The translations under genes were made by a program, and so were the position numbers. 64,000 nucleotides of DNA from the NCBI GenBank assembly GCA_036971475.1, contig JBAIZL010000006.1, positions 12,305,205 through 12,369,204 on the forward strand, written 5' to 3'. Source of the stretch: Prosapia bicincta. Its lineage: Eukaryota > Arthropoda > Insecta > Hemiptera > Cercopidae. This document shows, in pieces, positions 32,704-44,275 of the stretch. The notes below the pieces were generated by a model, which saw only the letters and a list, made by a program, of their open reading frames with translations, searched no databases and was not told the DNA's origin. The stretch's first letter is position 1, and the number at the start of each line of letters is the position of its first letter.

Positions 32704-34199
32704 GTTTGTTTTTAACATAACCTCACAAGCTAAGCTCAAAGAATATTTGTATAAATAACAATGATATCTAAAAATAACATCTTAGTTTTTCCTGAAGATA
32801 CTGATACATTTCAAATAAATATTCTTTCGGAAAGCGAGAAACTTTCAAAAATATACAAATACAAATTAAATAAATGGGATTTTGCATATACCATTTCTTG
32901 GTCACTAATAGCATTGACAAAACATTACTAATAAAAGAATTGTGATTTAGGGCTCGAGGGTGTACTGACAGAAATACAAACATTTACAGTCACGGCTGCA
33001 GATATTTAAATTCTGAAAAATATATATTTTTCGTAATGAGAATTCACCATTTTTTTATAATATGAGAAGGAACAATACAGGTTTGTTACACTTAACGCCA
33101 AATAATGAACTACAAGTTACAGCGAATAGTTTTACAATTTAGTTAACGAAAATCGCCAAAAATATAAATCAATAGATTTGTTACTCAGTTAGTTGATCAT
33201 CATATGAGAAGTGTATTTAATAAAGACTAATAGTTATAGCAGTTAATAATATAATATAGTAAGTAACTAAAATCATGTATTAGATATTTATTAAATACAT
33301 AAGTTTTTATGTAACTGAATTGAAAACAATTGTAGAGAATATAACAGACGCGTCTACGACCGTTTTACTTTCAAAAATGGGGCTAAAGTACGTAATACAT
33401 ATTATCAGCTGATAAATGAAATCATAAGTATTCTTTTATTTTAATTTTGAGTGACTTCAAGTTGACTGAAATTATACTGACCAAAAAAGGATGTTTCGTA
33501 TATCAACGTTTGTTTACGTTAATAAGGTTTTGAGGTCGTCGTTACATTTCTGAAACTAAAATTTACTTTAAATTTTATTGAAATAATTTATAAATGCAAT
33601 GCAAGGTTTCATATTCACAAATTTTGATTTAGTATTTAGCCATATAAACCAAACGAATAAAATTGCGAATGGCTTTACAAGGTGTGGGTTACAAAACAGG
33701 GTCATCAATTACTTGGCTTACAAATGCATAGCATGAATCCGTTGCAATTATACTTTCGAGCGGTTGTCCGATGCAGCACACTAAGCTTTAACAATTGCAT
33801 TTCACTAAATCAGTGACTCGTCTCGTTATGATATTATATGCTATATTCACTTCCCAATATAGGCCTAAAATAAATTTAGTTCAATTACTAGTTCTATAGA
33901 CTTTAAAAGTTATTTTGTATGATGATGGAATATATTTCCTAAAATTTATATAATTATACGTCTTTTCACAGAAAACTATGACTAATAGATTGTCAACTTC
34001 TGGATACCTTGGGTTTATTATTATAAAATAATATAGTAAGAAATAGTCCATTCTGCTCTCTAAATATACTGTTTTGTATTTATTTTTATATAAATGTATC
34101 ATTTGTTTATCATACAAAATAATTTATATAACATCCATTCCTTATATAATTATTATACATACATATGTATATGAAATGTATATTGAAATATATATATAA

Positions 34200-34356
34200 T
34201 AATTAAACACCATTAAAGTACACTTTCATAAACAAAAATTTGATATTTCATTTTTCTTCATACTATGAAGATTTTCGCTGATTGGCAGTATCAGCATTAT
34301 ATTTTTTGTATTAACATTACATTTACTTGTATAAAGATATATAAATAAATAAAAAA
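34200..34356 (-). mobile_element. Penelope-like element end inserted in TA-rich tract
   Basis: The minus strand reads atgctgatactgccaatcag then cgaaaatcttcatagtatga, with a six-pair stem II (GCUGAU/AUCAGC), and ends at 'gtgtactttaatggtgttta'. The same family occurs at 37790-38010. In A1 the corresponding site (6187-6281) has only TA repeats and no such sequence. Confidence 0.7.
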
Positions 34357-34359
34357 AAA

Positions 34360-34415
<56 letters not shown>
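34360..34415. repeat. (TA)n followed by poly-T
   Basis: About 18 TA units with one TG, then 15 T. Confidence 0.95.
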
Positions 34416-34679
34416 GAATGATTTTGATCCTATACTAGAAAATTTAGGTATGGATTAGTATCAAATCCCCTTATTATCTTTACTTACCAGTTCTATGTTT
34501 CGTAAAATGACATTGTGTTCTAAAGATTCATATATATTTTTTAAAATAAGTTATAACTAAATGGTAGGATGTTTTGATGATAATATTTGGTGAAATACGG
34601 TGAATGATCTATGAAAACCAAAAGACTTTTGAATGGCAGATTCAATTATTGGAGCAGTGAAAAATATTCTTCTCTAATA

Positions 34680-34724
34680 ATTATTTATTCGCTAAATTAA
34701 TGCACTACTGCACTTAAATGTATT

Positions 34725-34796
<72 letters not shown>

Positions 34797-35071
34797 GTAT
34801 AATATGGAATATAAAGATGTGAGGCATATTATGATACTAGTAAATGTTCCTACTGGAACCTAAATTATAACCTTGAATACATACCGTGTATAGATATATC
34901 TTGCTAATTGAATAGAAAAACGAGACCTAATTTTAATCATTACACTTTTTGGCTTATGTTAAATGAATTAATTAGCTGTATGTAATTTGGACGACATGAT
35001 AAATGGAAATTAGGTAGAGAACATAGGTCAAATAATTATATTTTGAATTGAAATAGAAATTTTATATATAA

Positions 35072-35076
<5 letters not shown>
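34680..35076. repeat. Segmental duplication A2, block epsilon
   Basis: Paralogue of 8916-9360, including (TA)n at 34727-34793 and ending in (CA)n at 35077. Confidence 0.8.
34727..34793. repeat. (TA)n microsatellite
   Basis: About 33 TA units. Confidence 0.97.

Positions 35077-35137
<61 letters not shown>
35077..35137. repeat. (CA)n microsatellite
   Basis: About 30 CA units. Block zeta follows directly, whereas in A1 about 3.8 kb separates the corresponding (CA)n from zeta. Confidence 0.97.
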
Positions 35138-35139
<2 letters not shown>

Positions 35140-35143
35140 TACA

Positions 35144-36720
35144 AATCTGAATTATAATTGATTTTGCAATATGTTAGAGAAATCACATTCCTCACTTAAT
35201 TAGACTAATTATCCACCTAAGGTCCATTTTCATCACTTTCTAACCTGGACCGGAATTTTCTGATAAAATTTAAACCTCATGACGAAACAAAGTTTCTTAA
35301 CATGTTAGTCTAAGCAGCAGTGAAATCCTCGTCACGTAGTCCAAGTCTTACAAAACCGTGACTACTTTCAACAAAACGATTGAACCTTTAGCTTATGATA
35401 TACTTAAAATCCCTTAGAGTTTGTAAATATGTAGCAACATAATAAAGTTTAAAAGTTTAGTCAATCGTAAAAACATGAAACTCCACATTGATATTATTAA
35501 ATCCTTTATTTAAAGGATTTATTTTACAATCGGTATAAAATATAACTATTTACATTCTTCTTGTAAATGCAAGATGCAAACAAAAAATTAATACATGAAA
35601 TGTGAAACTGAAATTATTTTAAAAGGCTATTCCTGAGGAATTAATGCTGATATTTATAATAGTACTAGTTGTTACATAGTAAGATGATTGACCTGCAATG
35701 TCTAGTTTAATTGAAATATAAGAGTTATGTGTTCGTTAAATAATTTAAGGCACAAATTTTAAATTAAACAAATCAATCTTTGCTTTATTAAAATAAAAAT
35801 ATGTACGATATCACAAACAAATCTTATTAAAGAAATACTACGCTACTTACAGATCTAACAAATTTTACAGATTAAGTTTTATTTAGAGCTTTACTTGCTA
35901 CAAAATATGTGGCTGAGATCTGACCCTTTTTCTAGAGATCTTTGCGTATTCATTTTACATTTAAATTTATGATTTTGACTTATAAAAATCTACTATATGA
36001 TACAAAATAATTTACGTTTACTCCATTATTAGAAAAAGGTACATAGCATTAGCATGCCTTTATATAATTGAATGATTATTGTTTAAAAGTTAAATTTTGC
36101 AATTTTGTTCACTAAACTTCTTAAATTTTATGATTTAGCTGTGTCGTTACAAACTGGCGCGGCCATGCCGTTTCGTTCTTAGATATCAGCATTCCGCATT
36201 TAATGTTGGCTCGCTCGTAATTTTTAATCTGGTGCCGGCGTTGTACCGTAACGCAGCATTTCTTCTATTAAACAAAAACTTAAATATAGTAAACTGTTAC
36301 ATGTTTTGAAAATTGAAGCTTTTCCTCACTCTTCAGTCTTAAAGTGCATCCAGTCGATCACATGGTTAGGATCGGAAAGAGACAGAGCTGCGAGTACTTC
36401 CCATGCATCTTAATTACCGCGCACCGTTCTGCGCATATTACAGTTCCAAAATTTAAACCTAGAGGTCAGCCTCGCCCATAGATTTAAAATATGCAATTAC
36501 CAATTTTTTTTATTTATTGTTACAGTTTGTAATTAATTCGCGTTTGTTTTCTGAATCTGGTTTAATATGTAACACACCTATAATGTGTTACAAATGTGTG
36601 AAAGGTTTTGTATATCAAATTATTAGCACTTGATAGTAAAACATTCCTATATCTTAACATTTAAATATCTGGCATTTTATTTTTGTTACAGTAAAACTAC
36701 GACCTCACCTTTTTTTAATT
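35144..36720. repeat. Segmental duplication A2, block zeta with about 1 kb extra sequence
   Basis: 35144-35610 and 36600-36720 align with 13426-14030. The intervening 35615-36600 has no counterpart in A1. The GTGAC stem-loop (copy 3) lies at 35322-35370 and has lost part of its left arm. Confidence 0.7.
35615..36600. other. About 1-kb insertion relative to A1, with GC-richer core
   Basis: The core at 36140-36480 is markedly richer in GC than its surroundings, with segments such as 'actggcgcggccatgccg' and 'taccgcgcaccgttctgcgc'. I find no open frame of useful length, no terminal inverted repeat and no tRNA-like promoter. It may be a short retroposon or transposon fragment. An AT-rich 300 bp precedes the core. 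Confidence 0.4.
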
Positions 36721-37057
36721 TCAAGGATGTACTACTTTAATAATACATAAAATTCTGTTTTGAAAATAAAAAGACAAGAAATCCATAAGGGACATTACAA
36801 TTGCATAGGTTCCTACTTTAACTAAGGTTATTATTGCAATTGTAAAATCCTGCGTTACACAAAAAAAACATTCCTTAGAGTTTTATAAATTTATATAAAC
36901 GTGAATCAGAGATCTCTTAGTACTCTAGCAAGAGAACTGAGCTAGTTAAGATCTGGTCACGTGACTGACTTAACCTGATGTATTACAATAACGCTGTGCA
37001 ATAACATGACTAGACACAAATCAAATGTGTCATGCATTTGAAAAATGTATATAATAA

Positions 37058-37061
<4 letters not shown>

Positions 37062-37111
<50 letters not shown>
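37062..37111. repeat. (TA)n microsatellite
   Basis: About 25 TA units. Confidence 0.97.
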
Positions 37112-37118
<7 letters not shown>

Positions 37119-37699
37119 CAGGAATTATTTATGTCATATATCAAACTTCGTGAAATACTTCTCACTTTACCATATCTTTTAGGAGTTACGTTTCTCATTA
37201 TTAAAAAATATATATATTATATTTACAAAAAAACAAACAGTTGTTATACATTAGTGGAAAAACAGACAGGGAATATACAAATGAATAAGTATTTATAATT
37301 TTTAGAATAATATGTTAGTATTCAGAACCTCAATATCTAATATTATATGATATATTGGTGATTTTTACACAACTGCGAGAAAACACAATATTACATTGAG
37401 AAGATTATTTCCTTTACCTTGAATTTCTATTACCAATCCTTTGCAATCCGTTGTCTGCAAATCGTAGCATTGTGTTAATACTTTTTGTTGAAGGTTTTCG
37501 GAGAAATTCCGTCATCAGAACCTTCTATGAATAATTTACTCTATCCATTCTTATAAATGTAAATAACTCTATTGATACTGTATACATTCTGCAGAATCTT
37601 AGACTCTCATTATAAATGTAGCATAAAAATTAAAAATATGGAATAACTAGTAATCACAGAAGTAATTGGCTAGTTTCACATAACCTACTTAGAACCATC
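37112..37699. other. AT-rich sequence without recognised features
   Basis: I see no open frame or RNA gene here. Confidence 0.55.

Positions 37700-37751
<52 letters not shown>
37700..37751. repeat. (TG)n-(TA)n microsatellite
   Basis: Six TG units followed by about 19 TA units, next to a PLE end. Confidence 0.95.
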
Positions 37752-37754
<3 letters not shown>

Positions 37755-37789
37755 ATGTTTGAATGAATTTCTTTTTCTTGTTGTATTTA

Positions 37790-38012
37790 TACGTAATTGA
37801 ATGACACTTTTATAAACATGAGTTTTTATTTTATTTATCTTCATACATTGAAACTTTTCGCTGATTGGCAGTATCAGCATAAGTATTGTATAGTTCTATG
37901 ACTACATCTGGACTGTTCATATGATCGTACTAAGCTTAAAAATCAAATAGCTTCAATCTATGAAGAAAAATGAAATAAAAATTCCTGTTTATGAACGTGC
38001 CATTTAATTGGG
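37790..38012. mobile_element. Penelope-like element ends, inverted pair
   Basis: Outer arms at about 37794-37852 and 37951-38009 are inverted copies ('ttataaacatgagtttttat' against 'attcctgtttatgaac'). Only the left copy retains the hammerhead-like part (37853-37885: atgctgatactgccaatcag then cgaaaagttt on the minus strand). Same family as 34200-34356. Confidence 0.7.
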
Positions 38013-38387
38013 TATATATATAAATCTAAATTATGTATTATTAATACATGAGAAACGTTATTACCACATAAGCAAATAACATTGACGTACCTGTTAATGT
38101 TGAAAACGTTACTATTGGATATGCTTAATATATTTTGTACCTTCTTTGGTTTTCAACGTACCGGATTATATTTTGTTCACCTTACTGTATCCACTATAGC
38201 CATATATCGGGATAAATTATTCGATCCATTGTAGGCTATCCCTTCCTAATTGGTAAATTTGAGTTTAGCATGACGTTAACATTATGCCAGTTAACATGGC
38301 CATCCCGCAATGAAAATGTACTTTATTCACAATAATCTTTTGGGTTTATAACTTCCTTACTTCTGCTTTCTAACCCGATTTTAAAAA

Positions 38388-38597
38388 TTAACTTTTATCT
38401 TCTCCAGACCACATCTTAAGGACTTTATTTCTATCTTGGTTTTCAAGATCTGTATTTAAATAAAACGTTAATGAACTATTTTTTTTAGTTCCTAATTTTC
38501 TTGAAATTACATACGTTTCGTAAGAATTCGCGTTAAAAAAAACACAAATAATCGTTTTATTAATTTTAAACCTAATAAAGTAATCTGTGCACGCCAT
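38388..38597 (-). CDS. Candidate small gene, 69 codons, unknown product
   Basis: The ATG at 38595-38597 sits in the context aacaaaATGGcg, which matches a good insect start context. It encodes MACTDYFIRFKINKTIICVF and then a mixed hydrophobic/polar stretch ending in charged WSGEDKS. I recognise no domain, signal peptide or clear membrane helix. Upstream on the same strand (38600-38720) is a GC-richer patch with promoter-like words: ggcgggaaa (E2F-like) and cttccgg (ETS-like) within about 75 bp, and gccattttg in complement (YY1-like) overlapping the start. No TATA box is placed. It could be a first coding exon, but I see no clear splice donor before the stop. This is the least repeat-like ORF in the window, yet evidence for expression is only circumstantial. 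Confidence 0.3.
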   Translation of the reverse strand: MACTDYFIRFKINKTIICVFFNANSYETYVISRKLGTKKNSSLTFYLNTDLENQDRNKVLKMWSGEDKS

Positions 38598-38599
38598 TT

Positions 38600-38720
38600 T
38601 GTTCAAACGTGGATCCGGAAGGGATAATACTGTAAAGATATTTTAAACGGATTTTCAGGGATTTCCCGCCGTAAGGGCACCATATGTGACTCGTATGCGC
38701 TAAATTTCTTTTACGGCTCT
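38600..38720 (-). promoter_or_regulatory. Possible GC-richer promoter patch upstream of the 69-codon ORF
   Basis: Short words resembling housekeeping-promoter sites (ggcgggaaa, cttccgg, gccattttg) cluster in about 120 bp of otherwise AT-rich DNA. Such matches are common by chance; the clustering next to a good start context is the only support. Confidence 0.2.
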
Positions 38721-38896
38721 TTCAGAAGAAATGAATTTAGACGTTCTGTAGCTTGTATAAAATTGGAAAAAAAACATACGCGTATGAAAACATTAATTGC
38801 ACAGTTTTTACAGTTATAATCGATTGTAAATTGTTTTATCATTTACATTCTTACAATTAAAAATACGATGTAATATATTATAGAATATTATTTCAA

Positions 38897-39006
<110 letters not shown>

Positions 39007-39349
39007 TTTGAAAGTAGTGAAGACGAATATAATATAGTGGATAACCGAAAAATTATATTATAATAATGTTTGCATCATTATTTGTTTTTCTATAAATATT
39101 TGTGTTTATCAATGATTCACATTCTCGCATGTTATATATAACCAGAAAGTTTTCTCAATATTCAATATATGTATAAATCAAATTTTATAAATATTAGAGG
39201 TAGTCAATGTCCTAAAGCAGCAACAAATGACATTGAGATATTAGTAGGTAACTTATTGACCAATAATCTAATAATTTCTTTAAAAATATAAATTTTTATT
39301 ATGAAAAACTAATGTCTTCATTGCCATATTCTCAATTTACAAACACAAG

Positions 39350-41500
39350 ACACTGTGTGTAATAAAGCTATCACTACTTTTCATACTATAGCTGCCACGT
39401 TTATGTTGGCGCGTGACCTCAATTGAGGAGCATAAGTGAGGGAAATGGTAGAGGAAGCCAAAGACCGTTCCACAGTGCAGCGGCCAGAATGTCCGATGCA
39501 AAGAATCAGGGTAATAGTACAGAATACCAGAATAAAACCTAACCTAGTTAAATAATTGGCTAAATTTATATGTAAAAATTTGAAAGCATTATAATAATAA
39601 TATTAAAACTAGGGTAATTAATAGTAAAATGAAGAAAATTAGAAATAACTTTAGACTTAAAAAACATAAATTATAAACAATAAGAAAAATTATCACTTCA
39701 AAGTGGATAGCCTAAATTATGTATACAAAAAAGACGGTAATTCTGTAGTATAACAAACTCGGCCTAGATGCCGGCTAATAAAATAATTGTACTTAAATAT
39801 AATCTGGAATAAAGAATGTAAATTTATAAGATGTGAGGAAAGTAAATTAGGTCTAGCTAGGGAAAATAGTATTTATGTAAAAGTAAAGATTAAATGTTAA
39901 AATGTAATAGCCTAGAAATTAGGTTATACTAGAAGCAGTCATATTTGATTCCGGAAAAATCCGCCTAGGGTATTGATTATAAATCTTGTCACTACGAAAC
40001 GAAAGCGCTACAGTCGAACTTTGGATTAGGAATTTTAAAAAGAAAATTAAATTAAATAAGAAGAAATAAAGTCAAATACGTTATTAAATAAAAGGTAAAA
40101 ATGGAAAGGACACATCAGAATACAGAAACGCCTTTTACAAAAAGTGAAACTAATCTTAGTTCAGAATTTCCGAACAAATAAAGTCAATTGCCATGGCAAC
40201 GGCTTTCTGATTGGGCAAAAGTTGAAAAATGGATACTAGGGCGTGGGAAGTTTGAAATTGGAGAAGACGGGCCTCACAAAAGAGACGCTATCCAGAATTA
40301 GAATGCATTAGGCTCTCAAGGCGGGCAGACGTGTTTTAGTACCATGTGACCAGGACAAGAAAAAATGTGCTAGAAACAGAGTAAAAAGTGCTACGATGTG
40401 ATCAGGGGAAGGAAGATATATATGAGCAGGGGCTCATATATACCCAGAACAAAATTTCGACCTCCAAAATGCAAAATTAAAGACAATAAGAAGATTAAAC
40501 GAAATTATGGAGAGACGCCTACCTACCAAGACCCTTGAAGCTGTAACGGGACCGACAGATGACAAAATTAATGAAGATAAAGAGATTTCCACAGTACAAG
40601 GTTATATAATCAATTTAATTATTCTTTTTAAATAACATTTTACTTCAAATTATATTAACTTAAATTCAAAATTAAATAAGATGGGAATAACCTAAGGGAC
40701 TGATTAGTCAACTCTCTTAGGTTACCCAAATTTAAGTAACAAAGATTCAAAATTGACTTTCCATTCCCATCGTCTGTGGGAATGTATGGATTAAGTATAA
40801 AGGTGTATATCTTATATGGCTTTTTCTAAGTAAATTTCTAATGAATAATTTCTAAAGAAGTTAATTGTTCAAGGCCTAGCCTAAAGGCATTAAATAGTGA
40901 TATTAAGTGTTTGAAAAAGAATCAGATTTTAAAATATGTTAAATTTAACTGTAACAATCAAAACTATATACAAAATTAATTATGGTAACTTTGATAATTT
41001 AAATTATATACACAATTAATGATAATAAGAAAATTTAAAAACATAGAATGAGATAATAATGTTTAATTAAATTTCAAGTTGTATGAAATTTTGAAAAAGT
41101 AATTAGTCAAGAAAATCCTGTTAAATAAAATAAAAACAATAATAATTAATTTGAACCTTGGAACAAATAAATAAAATGGTATATTTTCCAATTAGCTGTG
41201 TTTTCATTCTAAATAAGATTAGTACACTAGGTATCCAGGTATAGTCTTTAAATCACAAGTGTCTCTCAAAGATATCACTACCTGAAAAGGAGCTTGCACA
41301 GGGCTTATCGGAGCCTAATTGGTTTTATCAAAAATTCAGGGGTTGGTTCCTCTGAGAGGATTATTCCTTGAGGCACAGGTCTATGAAACTAGGTTCGTAG
41401 TCAATGGATAAACCAGTACTTTCTTACTGACTTAACAATTGAGAAGAGAAAGGGTCATGGTAAGGCAGGGTAAAAGGTCGGTAAGAACAGACATTACAAT
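39350..41500. other. Unclassified block with lower AT content
   Basis: Patches at about 39390-39500, 40180-40570 and 41220-41480 are clearly richer in GC than neighbouring DNA. The block has no dinucleotide tracts, unlike nearly all the rest of the window. No open frame over about 60 codons with a recognisable domain exists on either strand. A perfect hairpin (tatatatgagc/gctcatatata) lies at 40417-40442. Possibilities are a decayed LTR element or a non-coding transcribed region; neither is supported by a diagnostic sequence. Confidence 0.35.
40417..40442. repeat. Perfect 11-bp inverted repeat, 4-nt loop
   Basis: Arms tatatatgagc and gctcatatata are separated by aggg. An isolated hairpin inside the lower-AT block. 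Confidence 0.7.
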
Positions 41501-41795
41501 AAGTCATATTGTATTTATATTACAATAATGTAGATTTGAAAAGTCCGAGAGGTTGCTATAGATATTGTTTTATGTGCTTGATTATATTAAACAAATCATT
41601 TACATTAGGTTGTAAACAAATCTGCTATCAGTTGTCTAGCTACCGCAACACCTGCAATTTCTTAACGATGGTATTTTTCCTAACACGTTCTAAAAAAAAC
41701 CAAGCTTTTGAATGGATCTGATTTTTTAATTTCAATCAATCGATCGCGAAATTTTTTTCGAGTGAAAAGCTGTGCTTACTTTTAAACCATTATTT

Positions 41796-41798
<3 letters not shown>

Positions 41799-41846
<48 letters not shown>
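41799..41846. repeat. (TA)n microsatellite
   Basis: 24 TA units. Confidence 0.97.
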
Positions 41847-41848
<2 letters not shown>

Positions 41849-42455
41849 TTACGTGTTGTACTCTGGTATCATGTCTAGATACTCTTCCTTTAAAGTGGGC
41901 GTTGCTATAGTTTTATATTATTATTTCAAAAATAATAAAAGTTAAAATCAATATTATATTGAAAATATAACACTTTTCTTAATATTATTTTCTAGGATCT
42001 ATTTACAGTATAATCCAAGAAACTATGCACATTTGTTACAGTGGGAACACAACGCGTGTTGACTCTGAACATCTAGCAAATTCACTTTAAGTTCTTCTTT
42101 TCTTCTTAACGTATAGTATCGAAAAAAATAAATTCATTATTTTCCCGAGATGTACTACCCACTGCGCCAGTTACGTGTTTCTTTAAGCTTGAAAGGTTAT
42201 TAAAAATAATTTTATTTTTATAAACATGTATTTATTAGGAACAATTTATTTTGAAATTATTACAATAATTAAGTTTACAAATACAACTGATATACTCTCA
42301 GTTGGAGTGGAGATGACTGTTCTCTTCAAGAGTTTGCTACATACTGAAGCTAAAGCTGTTTTGCCAGCTGCACAATACCAAACTGCGTAAGCAGGAATAT
42401 ACTCCAGTAAGCGTTACATTATATTTAGTTAAGTTTACATTATTCATTTACATAA

Positions 42456-42458
<3 letters not shown>
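41847..42458. other. AT-rich sequence without recognised features
   Basis: Nothing recognised on either strand. Confidence 0.55.
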
Positions 42459-42505
<47 letters not shown>

Positions 42506-42561
42506 TAAAAAAAATATATATATATATATATATATACATTTAGAGAGAGAGAGAGAGAGAA
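42459..42561. repeat. (TA)n tracts and (GA)n
   Basis: Two TA tracts separated by an A-run, then nine GA units. Confidence 0.95.
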
Positions 42562-43404
42562 AGGTATGCCTGTATTACTCTTACTTTGATTTGTATCCCA
42601 ATATAGCTTATTTCCTTTATAAGGTAGAATATCATCTGATTCATAATGGTTACATACAAAACCGTGTGTAATTCCCTAAGATTTTGAAATTCAGCAACCG
42701 GTTAACCTACGCTTAGTAATATTAATATATCTTTCATACCTAACCAATATATCTTCCTATCCTAACCAACCTCACCGTTATTACGTCGGTAAGATAAAAA
42801 ATCAGAACTTCAAGGTATCAAGTCGATATATAAAATAATAAAAAACAGTGTAATTTAGTTTACCTTTATGAAAGGAGGCAGTGAAAAAGGGTAACTTCAT
42901 CACTTCAGCAAACATTTAATTTATGTTTGGAAACTCTTTTTTGCTACACCTATAGATAATCATAACCTAGTACATAATATACAACCATCATCATCTAGCA
43001 CTTTGTAGCTGTATTTTAATAATTCTGTTTATAAATGTGGGATATCATTGTGTAATATTTCCTAAAATAGAATTTTACTAAGGATTAGGTTTGAAATGTA
43101 AGGTCGAGCTTCTATGAAGATAATAATTGCACAGTGCTTCATAATGACTATTTGTAGTGTTTGACGCATAGAAAATGCTTTTATTACTTGTGTTTTAATC
43201 GAACCCAAGTAAAAATATCACTGTCGATGTGGTCATTGCAGGAATTACTGGTTTGCTCAAAAATTTCATTGTTTTTATTTCAGGTGCTTGAAAAGTAAAT
43301 AAAATATTTTCCTGCAAGAGCTTTAATCCACTTATTAATCATTCTCTATCTAGCCCCTAGGATTTATGCTCCTATTTATTTTAATATTTTGAGTATATTA
43401 ATTA
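42562..43404. other. AT-rich sequence without recognised features
   Basis: I see no open frame or RNA gene here. Confidence 0.55.
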
Positions 43405-43570
43405 CCTGTCAATCCTAGCATTGTCCCACTACTCCGCTGACGCGTTTCGGAGCAGCTCCATCAGTTAGAACTGATGGAATTCATAATCAGTGAGCTCCTA
43501 ATGGGTTTTGACTGATGAAAGTGCTCCGAAACGCGTCAGCGAGGAGTAGGGCAATGCTAGGGCTAGCAGG
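43405..43570. mobile_element. Compact inverted pair of ACGCGTC-class PLE-like ends
   Basis: Arms at 43405-43465 and 43511-43570 are inverted copies with several mismatches. Each holds the box cgaaacgcgtcagcg, preceded by a CTGATG(A/G) core: ctgatggagctgctc (minus strand, left arm) and ctgatgaaagtgctc (plus strand, right arm). The spacing from CTGATG to GAAAC equals that in compact PLE hammerheads. No coding sequence is present. Confidence 0.6.
43512..43545 (+). ncRNA. Hammerhead-ribozyme-like motif with exact CTGATGA core
   Basis: CTGATGA at 43512-43518 and CGAAACGCGTC at 43527-43537; the palindrome ACGCGT would be stem III and the following C the cleavage-site base. Stem II is poor here (aagtgctcc), whereas the partner copy at about 43441-43466 has a good GGAG/CUCC stem but G in place of the last core A. 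Neither copy satisfies everything. Confidence 0.4.
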
Positions 43571-44205
43571 AACCTTTACTTAACCGTTTGCAACTGAATA
43601 CAAATAATACCCAGTCTGTTTAGTTATGTCATATATCAAAGATAGTGACATATGTCTTCGGAAAATAACCTATATCTGTACACTACCTAATACTTTTTGA
43701 GGTTTTATTAATAAGCAAGTCTTAAATTTCTCAGATTACAAGGTTGCATTAGTAGAATATTTGTTTAGAGAAATCATAATACATACAATTATATTTTCAT
43801 AGAGAAATAGGTTTAAAAAAAACCATCCCATAATCTTTTAGAAACCTATATACTAAAAAAAAAAATTGGATGATGATTTTCTAAAGAAACTTTTCAAACT
43901 AATAATTCCACGGAATGATGATGAGAGTTAAAATTTTGCATGCTTTTTAATTTACGTTCGAGAACATTGAGCGATCCCAACTAACTCATTAAAATATTAT
44001 AGCAATAAATAGTTGGTATTATCTACATTATGAAACACTCTTTAAAATTATGGGTGGTTTTCAATCCTGAAAAAAAGGTCCATTAGAGTAAAGAGCAAAT
44101 TTTGAAGAACAGGAATAGTGGGACTTCCGGGGCTTCCGTTTAAACTACTTTAAAATTTTTTTTCTACAAAAAATATACAGTAAGATGTATTTTTACGGAA
44201 TTTGT

Positions 44206-44209
<4 letters not shown>
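43571..44209. other. AT-rich sequence without recognised features
   Basis: I see no open frame or RNA gene here. Confidence 0.55.

Positions 44210-44272
<63 letters not shown>
44210..44272. repeat. (TA)n microsatellite
   Basis: About 31 TA units. Confidence 0.97.

Positions 44273-44275
<3 letters not shown>

Larger units (their letters stand above)
32895..34630. repeat. Segmental duplication A2, blocks gamma and delta
   Basis: Paralogue of 4736-6430, with an additional PLE insertion at 34180-34360. It contains the second copy of the 100-bp conserved block (about 33658-33758). Confidence 0.8.
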
